A stretch of DNA of 64,000 nucleotides. Source: Brasenia schreberi. Its lineage: Eukaryota; Streptophyta; Magnoliopsida; Nymphaeales; Cabombaceae. The stretch is taken from positions 10,925,001 through 10,989,000 of the forward strand of contig JAYKKT010000064.1 of NCBI GenBank assembly GCA_036023115.1, read 5' to 3'. This document shows positions 11,331 through 23,200 of the stretch, piece after piece. Made by a program: the position numbers and the translations under genes. The notes beneath the pieces were generated by a model. It saw only the letters and a list, made by a program, of their open reading frames with translations. It searched no databases and was not told the origin of the DNA. Numbering within the stretch: position 1 is the first letter of the stretch; each line of letters starts with the position of its first letter.

Positions 11331-14300
11331 CCATAATCTTCACCAAATATATTTTGATATTTTGAAAATCAACCAACAATCCCACCTTAAGAGTCAAGCC
11401 CTTAACTCAAGAAGCGCAATCCTACTTGACACTCATATAGGTAGACTCTATCGTAGGAAGAAACTATCCCATAATAAACACTTCCAACAAATATATACGT
11501 TATAGGTCTATTAAGAGCAAAGCTCAACCTTCCTCTTCTTTTACTTATGGGACCAAGTATTTTTACCTTGGGATGTATATAATTTAGTAAGTACTTGCAA
11601 TCACTCTAATAATGTACTTTTACTCATTGAACTCAAGACTTGATGTTACTCAAGCGTGAGTCGAGGTTCCACCATTGGTGATCATTAAAGATATGAGCTT
11701 GAGTCTCATCCCTATTGATGCTTTCACACACAAATCCCTTATCAATCCTTTCATCAAAGGATTAAAAGATTTTGTTCTATTCTTATAAATAGACAAGATC
11801 ACTCCATTTGTAATCAAATCTTTCACATAGCTATGTCTTAGTTCTAATGTGTCTAGACTTTCCATTATACACTTACACTTTGAAAGTGTTGATTGGCTAT
11901 CATAATGTAGTGTGATTGGTGCTATTGGTTTTGGCCATATTGGTACTTCATGAAACAAGTTTTAAGCCATTCAAGCTTCCTTGCTTGTTGTAGCTAGAGC
12001 CATCAAACTTGCACCATGGTGGAATTCTATGATGCTAGTTTATTTCTTAGATCCCCAAGAAAAATAACACACTAACCAAGTTGAAGACCTAACCGCTTTG
12101 AAGTATGATCTTCGTATAACTTACCTAATTAGCATCTGAATATCCTTCTAAAACCAAGGACTTCCATTATAGATTAAACTATAATGAATTATTCCTTTTA
12201 AGTATTTTAATACTCTTTTGACAACATGCCAATGGTTCTTATTTGGATTGCTTGTATATCGACTAGTTTTCTAATAATATATGTAACATATATCGCGGTA
12301 CACGTCATAGCATACATCAAGCATCCAATTATTTTCACATAAATTTTTGTGCAACTGACAACCACTATTTGGTATTAATTTAATGTTTGAGTTAAATGGT
12401 GTAACAAGTAGATGACAATCAAATTGATCAAATTTCTTTAATACCTTTTCTATGTAATAATATTGTGATAGTCCTACTACTACTATCTCTCTAGTTATTT
12501 TTATCCCTAGGATCACATCTACTACTCCTATATCCTTCATGTCAAAATTACTTAGATAGGAATCTCTTAGCATTTTCTACTTCATCCAAATAGTGCAAAA
12601 AAATTAGCATGTCATCTACATATAAACAAATCATGATTCCTTTTCCATTATGAAATTTACTATACACACACATTAAACTTTATTTTCTTGACCACGAATT
12701 ACACATTTCGGGTTGTGTCATATAAATTTCTTCTTCTAAATCACCATTTAAGAAAGTTGTTTTAACATCCATTTGGTGAATAACAAGTTTGTAAATTGAA
12801 GCCAAGGCTATCAAAATCGAATTGAAGAAATTCTGGTCACAAGAGCAAAGGTATCAAAATAATCAATATTTTGTTTTTGAGTAAAACATTTTGCTACTAG
12901 TCTTAGCTTTGTATTTTTCAATCGAACTCCATCATCGGGATTATATTTTCTTTTAAAAATCCATTTACAACCATCTTGAGACTTCATTGCCTCTTCAAAT
13001 GGTTTTAGATCACTTTTTGTATTATAGCATAATGGTGCATAACATTCTATGGAGTCTCTTATTCCTTCAACTAGGAACATGTAGAAATTTGGATCCATAT
13101 GTTTTTATCTTTCTAATTCTTTTACTTTTTCTAGGATTAGAACTTTCTAATGTATCTTTATTTGATATATTATTCTCTCGGATCATGTTCACCTTCATTA
13201 GAGTGAAAGTTATCTTTGGGTCTTGGAATTGAGTTAAATCTATTTGCTTGAAATATTGCATCACTAGACTCTAATCATCGTATTTATAGGATATGAGTCA
13301 TTGGATTCAATAACTTTGAATCTATATGCCTTACTATATTCAACATATCCAAAGAAGATACATTCAAATCTTTTTTCACCTAATTTCTTTCTTTTGGGTT
13401 TAGGAACCTTTGTTATTGCTCTACAACCTAAACTTTAAGCTAGTTGAGGTTAGGATTTCTTTTCTTCCGTAGTTCATATGTGGGTTATTTTGATTCCTTT
13501 TATTTGGGATTCTATTGAAGATATAACAAGTCTGTTAATATAACTTCACCCTAATAGTCTTTTGGTAGACCAAAATAGGATAACAGTGTTTACCATTTCT
13601 TCAAACATCTTATTTTTTTTTCTTCCCGCAACACCATTTTATTGTGGGGAATATGATATAGTTGTTTGATGTATTATTCCAAAGAAGCTCAAAATAACTT
13701 GATCATAATATTCTCTATTCCCCAATCAGACCTTACACTTTTTATGAATGTCTAATGTTGTAGTTCTATTCTAGCTTTAAAGATCTTAAACTTATCTAAC
13801 ACTTCATTTTTTGAATGCATTAAATATATATAAGAATGCTTAGTGCAATGTTCTATGAATGTTACAAAATTTTTTTTACCACCTATAATAGGCCAACCAT
13901 ACAAATCATATACATCCGAATGTATTAAGTCTAACACCTTAGAACTTCTTTCTACTATTGAAAATGGAAGTCTAGTTATCTTTGTTAGCTTACAAGTTAA
14001 GTTATACATGTTTCTCGAAGTTTTTATTTGGTTTTAATCAAATAGGATTTCATCATATCATCTAATTTTTTGAAATTAACTTGTCCTAAATGATTATGCT
14101 ATAAATCAAAAGACTCAACAATATAAGCAAAAAATGTTTTTGCACACATGGCAAGTAGCATTGAAGTCTACCCACCAAGATCCAATGTCTTTTTTCATAT
14201 CTACTTTCGATATGGTACAACAAAATTGTCCTTAGAAGAATTGACTCTTGCATTTATTCAATTTTTTTAAGTATCAGCATTCACTCTTACAATGATTGGG

Positions 14301-14440
14301 TTTTCTACAAGGATAGTATTGACCTTTTTTTTTCTAAGACTTGGTGTCCCTACCATTGTTTCCATGAGATTTTTTGAAATCTCTATTGACTTAGCTTTCT
14401 CTATAGCATGAACTTTTTTTTGAGTAGATTGGTACAATAA

Positions 14441-15491
14441 ACAACAACTAAGCCTTTTCTCATACTAGACGGGGTCAGCTACATGGATTCTTTGTTTCCA
14501 CGGATCCCTATTGTGTGTCATGTTAGCAGTTAACTCACAATAAGCTAGATCATTCTTTATTATTTCTTTCCAACACTTTTGTGGTCGTCCTCTACCTCTT
14601 TTAATACTTTTCAAATTTAGTTTTTCATATCTTCTTATAGGTTCTTCTTTTGATCTTCTTTCTATATGTCCAAATCATCTTAAATGATATTCTCTCATTT
14701 TATCCTCTATTGGTGCTACGCCTAATTTGTTTCTAATAACCTCATTATGTATATAGTCTTTTCTTGTATGACCACTCATCAATCTCAACATCTTCATTTC
14801 TGTCACAGACATCTTTTGTACATGTTGATGATTAACTGCCTAACACTCATAACCATAAAACATAGCAGGCCTAATTGCTGCTCTATAATATTTACCTTTT
14901 AACTTTAATGGTATTTTCTTATCACAAAGAATACCTTATGCTCCTCTCCATTTTAACCAACCAGCATTAATTCTATTGTAACATCTCCATCAATTCTTCC
15001 ATCCATCTGAAAAATTGACCCTAGGTATTTAAAACTTTCCTTTTGGGGGATGCAATGTGTGCCAATTTTAATTTCTATGTTCTCTGAAGTAACCAAATGA
15101 CCAAACTTACATTCCATATATTTTGTCTTTGTTCTACTAAGTCAGAGGCCTTTGCTTTCTAATGTTTCTCTCTATAGTTTCAATTTTCTAATAACTTTTT
15201 CCTTAGAGTCCTCCACTAACACAATGTCATTTGTAAATAACATACACCAAGGTACCTTATCTTAAATATGTTTTGTTAACTCATCAATCACCATTATAAA
15301 TAAGTATGGACTTAAAGTTGATCTTTGATGTAACCAAATATTAACTTCAAAGAAGTTTGTCATTCCTTCATGAGTCCTCACACATGTTTTTGCACCATCG
15401 TACATGCCTCTTATAAGGTTAATGTATGTCAATGTGATACCTCTTTTTTCCAAAGTTCTCCAAAGAACCACTCTCGGTACCCTATCATAAC
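14441..15491 (-). mobile_element. RTE-type LINE, 5'-truncated
   Basis: Non-LTR retrotransposon fragment inserted in the copia gag region. It begins (its 3' end, at the low coordinate) with a short CAA tail and the conserved 'ctaagccttttctcatacta' sequence shared with the copies at 36449 and 19179. On the minus strand it encodes reverse-transcriptase pieces YDRVPRVVLWRTLEKRG, GITLTYINLIRGMYDGAKT and LSPYLFIMVIDELTKHI. Its high-coordinate end is at about 15491, where similarity to the longer copy at 36449-38480 stops after the AYDRVPR motif. Stops are frequent, so it is dead. Confidence 0.8.
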
Positions 15492-15600
15492 TTCGCCCAT
15501 GTAAGGGATCACCCTTGCATTATCGGTCCCAAACCCGGATAAAGGAGGAGAGTTGTGTAAGGCTTCCGACAGTCAGCGTAAAACTTCGTTGGATTTTTAT
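15492..15600 (-). repeat. Unclassified repeat-like segment beside the LINE
   Basis: More GC-rich than its surroundings, with phrases such as 'cctcctttatccgggtttgg' and 'gactgtcggaagccttacac' on the minus strand. It sits between the LINE's truncation point and the resumed copia gag. It may be an internally rearranged part of the LINE or a separate small insertion. No open frame is supported. Confidence 0.4.
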
Positions 15601-16231
15601 AACATTGATTACAAAAATTATGAGTAGATTGGTCTTTAAAATAATCTTGCTTTCGATACTCTTCTTCAAGCCTAAGATGATTAGTCAATTACTGAAGAGA
15701 AATGTCTTTCTTCTTATATTTTAAAGCTTTTAAAAAAAATTAAAAAGGAGGAAGCTTGTCTATGATAGAGGAGACAATGATGGTTTATCCCATTCTCAAT
15801 TTATGTTATTTGAAATTATTCAAAATCCATTCGAGCTCATGCAATTGCTCTATTACAGATCTACCATCTTATAATTATTGAAACGGGTTAACAAGAAATT
15901 TATTACTTGTAGCACCCTCCATAAGTCCACACATGTCAATATTTGGTAGGTATCAAATAAAACATCTAATATACCATTGAGGATGTAACCCATGCAAATA
16001 TAATCGTCATTATCCCACTTTTGTTGTTTGCGACCATCTTGAATTATCTCATTCTCCTCTTTGGTCTTGACGCAGTGAGAATATACACAACCTTCAGTGT
16101 AGAAAGAAGGAAGTGCATCTTCTTTGGCCATCATAAGAAATTGCTACCATAAAATCTATCCAACTTAATGAAGTCAGATATCATCTTTTAAAGGGAAATA
16201 ACCATCTCGGCAAAATAAACCTAAAGATTAG

Positions 16232-17246
16232 GTTAGGATAGCGCTATTCTTCGAGCCATGATAAACACTAATATTTAAGTTTATTTGTCGCTACCGGTAT
16301 CAAATAACCAAATATAATGGAACCTGACAAACACCTTTAGGATACAATGAAGATCCTCGGTTCGTCTTGCACAAACACAACTGAATCGTAGACAAACTGA
16401 CAAAGTAAAGATAATGATTTTGCAAATCAAATTAACACTACAATTGGACTTGCAAGCTCTCTTGAAAACTAAGTAGGAAAGGACTCAGACAATGAGAGAA
16501 AGTTGTATGAATCTTGTTTATGATACTACTATATATAGAATACCATCGTGTTGTAGCATATTTGGTGAAGGTTATAAATATAATCGTGTTGTAGAATTAA
16601 GAGCCACATACTTAAGTGATAATTATGTTCATTAGTAGCATATGTAGTGACTGTAACTCATTATAAATTTTTAATCATGTTTTGGTATTAAGAGTTACTT
16701 AAGTGATAATTGTGCTCATTAATACCACATGTAGTGGGTTCAACTTTTGAGTATTTTTCAGCCATATTTTGTCAATAAGGCTTACATACTTGATTGGTAA
16801 TTTTACTCATTAGTAGCAAATGAAGTTGATGTAACTCTTGAGTATTTAGCATCCATGTTATGACATTAAGAGACCTTCTTGAGTGACAATTATTCTCATT
16901 AATATCATATCATTAATTATATCTTCACAATGTCTATATATAGTTGTATTGTAAACAAAATTCATCTTTCTTCTCTCACTGTGTGAGTCTTTTTCTACTT
17001 AGTTTTTTAAGAGAGTTTGTATGTCTTGTTATAGTGCTAATTGGATTTGCAATATCATTATATTTGCTTTGGAAATTTATTTATGACTCAGTCGTGTTTG
17101 TGTAAAGATAAAGCGAGGGTCTTCATTGTATCATAAAGGTATTTTGCCGGGATCCATTACATTTAGTTAATTGATACTAATGATAACAAATAAACCTAAA
17201 GGTTAGTGTTTATTATACCTTGAAGAATATCACTATTCTAGCCTTC
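16232..17246. repeat. Long imperfect inverted repeat with tandem-repeat loop (LTR- or foldback-like)
   Basis: The left arm (about 16232-16545) and right arm (about 16935-17246) are imperfect reverse complements over roughly 310 bases. Matching landmarks include 'gatacaatgaagatcctcgg' (left) against 'gatacaatgaagaccctcgc' (right, reverse complement), 'ctaagtagg' against 'ctaagtaga', and 'gataaacacta' against 'aataaacacta'. Each arm has 'ctatatatag' at or near its inner edge, like outward-facing TATA boxes. The loop (about 16560-16920) holds about four ~91-bp tandem repeats related to the array at 10905-11330. On the left, copia gag follows directly on the minus strand, so that arm resembles the U3-R-U5 part of an LTR. 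The right arm is followed by no recognisable gag. Confidence 0.7.
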
Positions 17247-18230
17247 TTTTCACGATATTAAATTCGATCTACAAGATCAACTCCAACACATCACGTAATA
17301 CGAAATCCGTAATTGAAAGCTACTTTAGAGGTATGTGAAACACATACATTCCTTCATGTGATACCAGGATATTCTTTTAAAGATGAGCTAAAATGAACAT
17401 AAAGCACGGGCCAATCAAACAAGCTCAAGCACAACTTTAAATGAACACAAGTTCAACAAGTCTGAACTTGGATTCTTGCATTCGTACTTGGTTTGCTATC
17501 ACATGACAAACAATTCACGAGTTTGTACGAACAAAGATTATTCATAACTACTATAGGGAGCGAGCCAAACACCAACTGCCTATTTCAACTTTGTTTGGCT
17601 CATTTACGAGACCAAGGATAAGCCTTGGTAATTGGTCATGACCATTCTTCTATGGTAATCAATACCTAAACACCATGCTGTGATGGTCAAACAAGGGTTC
17701 AGGGGGTCAACGGCGTCTCCCTTTCATCGTAAGCTTTGCAATTGATCAAACTTCATGCGTCTTCCAGGCTGTGTTCATGTCTGTGTGATCATGTCCAAAC
17801 AGGTTAACAAGAAAAGGACCTGATTTCTCGTGTTACTGTGACCACATAGGAGCATTGACCTTTTAAGTTGCCCGTGTGAGATGTTATATTAGCAGTTACT
17901 CGGGGTGTATTTTGTCATATGGTCCTTTGTTCGTGTCAAAATCAGGTTACTGAAATACAAGCAGGCTTTTCGTGTTGATTTGCATGGACGTATCAGTTTC
18001 ATGATGTGCATTATATTACCATCTATAGACCCAACCATGAAGCCATAATATTTAGTCAAATAAAGTTACAGTGGCAGCTAAAGCCAGTTTTATAATGCAT
18101 GCATGCATGCATTTGTGATTGTGTGTAGATCAAAAGAATGCCAGATAATTAAGACTGAGGAATGTTTACAAGGCCAGATTTGCACGGGTCTTGTAGTCTG
18201 GACTCAAAACCAATTTTGAGGCATTAGAAC
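17247..18230. other. Intergenic, no supported gene
   Basis: Ordinary AT-rich sequence. A small direct repeat 'atgcatgcatgcatgcat' lies near 18096-18112. No reading frame with recognisable content. Confidence 0.5.
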
Positions 18231-18234
18231 AAGA

Positions 18235-19179
18235 ACATAACATGTGTGAGAATTCATGAAGGAATGACAGACTTCTTTGAACTTAATATTGGGTTACATC
18301 AATGATCAACTTTAAGTCTATTTATAATGATGATTGATGAGTTAACAAAACATATTCAAAATGAAGTGCCTTGGTATATGTAATTTGTAGATGACATTGT
18401 GTTAGTAGAAGAGTAAGAAAAAAGTTAATAGAAAATTGGAACTATGGAGAGAAGCATTAGAAAGCAAAGGCCTCCAACTTAGTAGAACAAAGACAGAATA
18501 TAGGGAATGTAAGTTTAATCATTTGGTTACTTCAGAGGACATAGAAATTAAAATTGGCACACATTGCATCCCCAAAAGGAAAGTTTAAAATACCTAGGGT
18601 CAATTTTTTAGAGTGTTGGAAGAATTGATGGAGATGTTATGAATAGAATTAATACTGATTGGTTAAAATGGAGAGGAGCATAAGGTATTCTTTGTGATAA
18701 GAAAATACCATTAAAGTTAAAAGGTAAATATTATAAAACAACAATTAGACCTGCCATGTTTTATGGTTTTGAGTGTCAGACAGTTAACCATCAACATGTA
18801 CAAAAGATGTTTATGACATAAATGAAAATGTTGAGATGAAAGTCATACAAGAAAAGACCGTATACATAATGAGGTTATTAGAAACAAATTAAGAGTGACA
18901 CTAATAGAAGATAAAATGAGAGAATATCGTTTAAGATGGTTTGGACATATAAAAAGAAGATCAGAAGAAAAACTTATAAAAGGTATGAAAAACTAAATTT
19001 GGAAAATATTAAAAGAGGTAGAGGACGACCACAAAAGTGTTGGAAAGAAGCAATAAAGAATAATCTACCTTATTGTGAGTTAACTACTAACATGGCGAAT
19101 GATAGAGCTGTGTGGAAACAAAGAATCCATGTAGCCGACCCCGTCTAGTATGAGAAAAGGCTTAGTTGTTGTTGTTGTA
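18235..19179 (+). mobile_element. RTE-type LINE, 5'-truncated, second copy
   Basis: Same family as the copies at 14441 and 36449 but in plus orientation. It starts near 'acatgtgtgagaattcatg', corresponding to the ...KTCVRTHEGMTDFF part of the reverse transcriptase. It continues through remnants of MIDELTKHIQ, the altered FADD box (here FVDDIVLVEE), LELWREALESKGLQLS and the downstream RLRWFGHI / GRGRPQKCWKEAI region (18936-19148 is still open). The 3' end is 'gaccccgtctagtatgagaa' followed by (GTT)n to 19179. Several frameshifts and stops are present. Confidence 0.8.
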
Positions 19180-19665
19180 GAAAAGAACATAACAATGACT
19201 GATAATTCTCTCGTGGCAAGTTCCTTGCAATGGTGGATCACACAAGCATCTCTGTTCGAACTGTACAGAAGTGATGTTCATGCCAGAAGACATTTGGAAT
19301 TAAGCGACCGAGAGCATACATTCATAAGATTGTCTTTTGAAACAATCAATGTACGGAACTAGAGTTGTAGCGCACGCTTTCATTGAACTCAAATACAGGA
19401 AATGCATTTTCGTTTATCTTATATTCAAAACCAAGGTAGGATCCAAAATGATTCTGGCTTCTACCATCCATTTGTTTCAATCGTCTACGGACACTTCCTC
19501 ATAGGATGAGCAATTCAGAGATAGAGGCCCCTCTTTGCTGAGATGCTCCCCGATCGAAAGCAAATCAATGGGGCAACGTTGGCAGGCAGGTAACAATAAA
19601 ATATAAATTACGTTTTTTTAAGTAAAATGCTAACACGACACACGATAGGGAATGATGACAACTTT

Positions 19666-19712
19666 GAATCCATGTAGCTGATCCCAGTTGGTCCGGGATA
19701 AGGCTTGGTTTA
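19666..19712 (+). mobile_element. LINE 3'-end fragment
   Basis: A short stretch reading 'gaatccatgtagctgatccc', then 'gggataaggcttggttt'. It matches the conserved 3' end of the RTE LINEs in this window ('atccatgtagccgaccccgt'), with a variant terminal sequence. Too short to carry coding sequence. Confidence 0.6.
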
Positions 19713-20243
19713 AGTTAAAGTAAAGAGCCATTTATATCTGCAAAGTGGACAAAGGCAATGTTTGCAGATGGCGGATATAAATGTCAAAATAATTATGACC
19801 ATACAATTAGATCAACAATATATTGAAGCCATGACAGGCAGATAACCCTTACCTTCCAACCCATGAACCACCCGCATTAGGTAACACTACATTGAATACA
19901 TTAAAGTTTTGCATTTCTATACATGAGATACCAGTGGCTCAAATGCATGAGTAGCGCAAGTCAACTGAACAGTAATTGCTCAACACTATTTAATCAATGA
20001 ACAGGAGACATCTTATTTACACGGATTTTCATATGGTATATGCGTATAACCAAAAAAGAAAAGGGAAAAGTAAACTGAAAGCTTACAAGATCTAAAGAAC
20101 CCTACCGAGGCAAGATCATCTAGGAGATGCAAGCAATTCAAATCCATATATGGGCATCATCATCCCTTATACCCTCTATTTCTTCAATCTTTCCTTCCCA
20201 CGGATCAGAGGAAGCTTTACCTTTGGTGTTAGTTTTCAATAAA

Positions 20244-23200
20244 TCATATGACAATTTCTCGTCTCATGTTATGTGAGGCTTCATGAATTCGTTTTAGTTG
20301 TAACAGATGTGTCCTCATACTACACTCTTCCACCTTGTTGAAAAGTATGTGTAAATAAAGGACTCAATATCCAAGAAAATAAGATTAGATGTGAAAAAAA
20401 AATGCTTACTTGAAGGGTTGCTGCCATCAATAACAGATCAGTGCATAAATCAAGCGAAGCTTGCCCTTGTACGGCTACATCAACCAATTCAGAGAGCAGA
20501 GCACTGATTCCTTCTACCTGAGAGCATCATGTCCAAAAGATGGATGGAACCGGATCTGTCCTGAGACCAATTTCTGCTAGAGAATCTACTGGAAATGGAA
20601 AGAAGAACAGAAATGGAAACGGAAACAGCGCATTGGTTCATACATGTTTCGTTTAGCAGTAGGAAGTGCTGGATGTTTACGTGCAACATAGCTAGAGAAA
20701 ATACGTATCTCCAGTCTACAGGGGATTGATTATACAGAGGGAAAATGGAGATTGACAAATATCAGATCTAGCAGGAACGCAAAAGATACATAGATATGGG
20801 AGACAGCTTCATCTGTTTCATCTTTAATTCACAGAGACTAAGTATTGTTCAAGCTGTTGCCACCAGAAACAGCAAAAGCAAAGGAAAATAAATCTTTGTC
20901 AACGATCTGGAGTCCTCCTTTAAGCATGAAGAGGCTCAGGCAATATCGGTCTCAAGAATTTCTCATCCTCCATAACAAGTGACCAACTACCAAATTCTGC
21001 TAACACTCTCGTCTGCTGTAAGGTTCATGGCAATCTTAAACAAATAGACCAATCAGCACAGCCAATATTATCTGAAAGTACTTAGCCCGGCCAACAATTT
21101 TCAACCTTCTATAGTAGTTGGGCATAGTTTGGTGGAGCCTATTAAAACAAATTAATGAGGAAACAAGGGATTTGGTGAAGCTTTAGCTTTTCTTTTCTGA
21201 TGGAATACCTGATCAGCAAAAAACTTGAAGGACCGGAACATAGTAGTCATGGAAGTCGAGGACCTAACCTACCTAACATTTAATTGACTTGGTTGGTAAC
21301 TTCACAATGTGAGGCAGACAGCGCATTCAGCATTAGAAGTGATGTCTGGTGCATTTGGAATAAAAACAAAATGAGAGTAAAGAGAAAAGCAGAAAGAACG
21401 CTTCTATCTAGTTTAGCTGAGTTTGTATTCGCAAGTTTACAGGGAGGAGGGAACATGAATCTGATCCATACTCAATGATAACCAAAACTATCAATCATAA
21501 GAAACACCAACAACCCTCCCCCTCCCCCCCACCACAAACTGCAAGAGTAATGAATCCCAAGACAGTCTGAGATACTAAGTCCAACATAAACTTCTTATCA
21601 AGCGATTTTTTGAAGTTTTGCCAAGATATTTTATCACCTTGTTGGCATAGAAAAGAAAAATATATGAAACAGGGAAAAACTACCCTTGGCCAATCTTCAA
21701 AACTCCCACAAATCATGGCTGCTGAATTGCGAGCCAATCTGTATAGAATTAAAAGGTCCAAAATAGATAAACAACAATGGGTTGGATGAATTCTCAAAAA
21801 CTCACTGAGGGTTGTAGACAAAGAATTCTCAAGAATTCAATACCATACCGTATTTACCAACACATTCATCTTTTCGTTCTTGGAAGTTGTGGCATCAATG
21901 TCTACTGACTATGTATTTCGCCTGCAGTGAGTTGGAAGTCCCGCTTTAGTGACAAAGAAAAGGACTTAAACCACAAGAATAATGTATGGGTTTCCTTTGT
22001 GTTGGAAGCTTCGGTTGTCCTTCTGGCTCTCAAATTTATATGTGGTGTAAATGTCCTTGCTATTTTCTTCTGGTCAGCAAGGTTTGGATTTCTACCTTGG
22101 CAGAAAGCTCCTTCCTTGCTTGAAGCATAAACCATTTTCTAGAATGAACGTAATGTCAACAAAAAACAAATCCGAGTTGGAACAGAACCTTACTGGAGAA
22201 GAATAAGAGTGAGTAAGAATCATAATTTCAAATTCTGATGCATTCGTTGACCTATTCATGTTGTTCAACTAAAGCCCAATTTGTCCACCTTGGAGAAATA
22301 CCCAATTCATTTCATCAAACCATGTTTAGGACCAAGAAATTGACAAAAAGGATTCAACCCTGGCCCAAAACAGGGGAAATTTAGCATTTTGTGCTGCTCA
22401 TGAGTTCAGCATTCTGTGGTGTTCATACCATATTCATGATATATATAAGAACCAACCACATTTTCGATGTTGAATTAACTCAATAACTCTAAAATGTACT
22501 TTTTCACTTTTAATGATACTTCACTACTCCAGAGTACAGATGGTACTTACTTTACCTTCCCATCTGGAAATATCAATTATCGAATGTCCGTTCATTGATT
22601 ACCTATCATATTATTTACGAAATGTTATTCGTAAGACAAGCCACAAACACTAAGCAGGATCTCTACATACCTAAGACAACAAATACATGAAGGCCATTTT
22701 CCATCCCATCATTTTCATCAAATAGTAGGGAAAGCATTTAAGTCAAGATTCTTTCAAGATGGTCAATCTGTTGCATGGCAGTATGCCCAACGGAAATCTA
22801 CAAAAACACGCATGCTGTGGAAGTTGAAACATGGAAAAAATGCTGTTACTTCCTACTTTGCAGATGTAAACCTTCAAAATGTTTGTGAACAAACACATGA
22901 CAATAGTCAAAGCAATTTCACAACTACAATGCAAGCAATTGAATAGAATGAACATACAAAGAGCCACAAAACTACTGGTGCTGAGAAATATCTTCAAAGT
23001 ATGCCTCATAGAAAATCTGCAAGGTGACTTGGGAACGATCTTTATTTTTATTATTCGACTTTTGCTATGGAGACAAGTCAAAAGTTGTATAATTTATGTG
23101 GTATGCATAACTTTGTTTCAACCAAGGGCTATTAGCAGAAAAATCAAAACTTTTCTTTTGTAAGAAAACTATCGCACCAAGGTATAGGTAAGCCTGACTA

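Larger units (their letters stand above)
11650..16195 (-). mobile_element. Decayed Ty1-copia retrotransposon, interrupted by a LINE
   Basis: Copia-type gag-pol debris reads from high to low coordinates. Near 16190-15850 is a gag segment, including KWDNDDYICMGYILNG and FNNYKMVD. It continues to about 15660 (HLRLEEEYRKQD), where the nested LINE (14441-15491) interrupts it. Below 14420 follow a degenerate zinc knuckle (PCRKPNHCKSEC), a protease-like WWVDFNATCHVC near 14200-14170, integrase (DLIHSDVYDLYGWPIIGG, 14009-13752), reverse transcriptase (CKWIFKRKYNPDDG, KTTFLNGDLEEEIYM, CLYVDDML; 13098-12560), the DMKDIGVVDVILGIKI motif near 12540, and an RNase H tail to 11650. Copia order (integrase before reverse transcriptase) is clear. 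Many stops and frameshifts mean it is not functional. The inverted repeat at 16232-17246 starts just upstream and its left arm may be this element's 5' LTR. Confidence 0.8.

Noticed and set aside
22743..23163. Frames inside QWRF intron 4 that might be extra exons
   Set aside because: None matches the family, and exon 5 at 20517-20410 continues the conserved sequence in phase without them.
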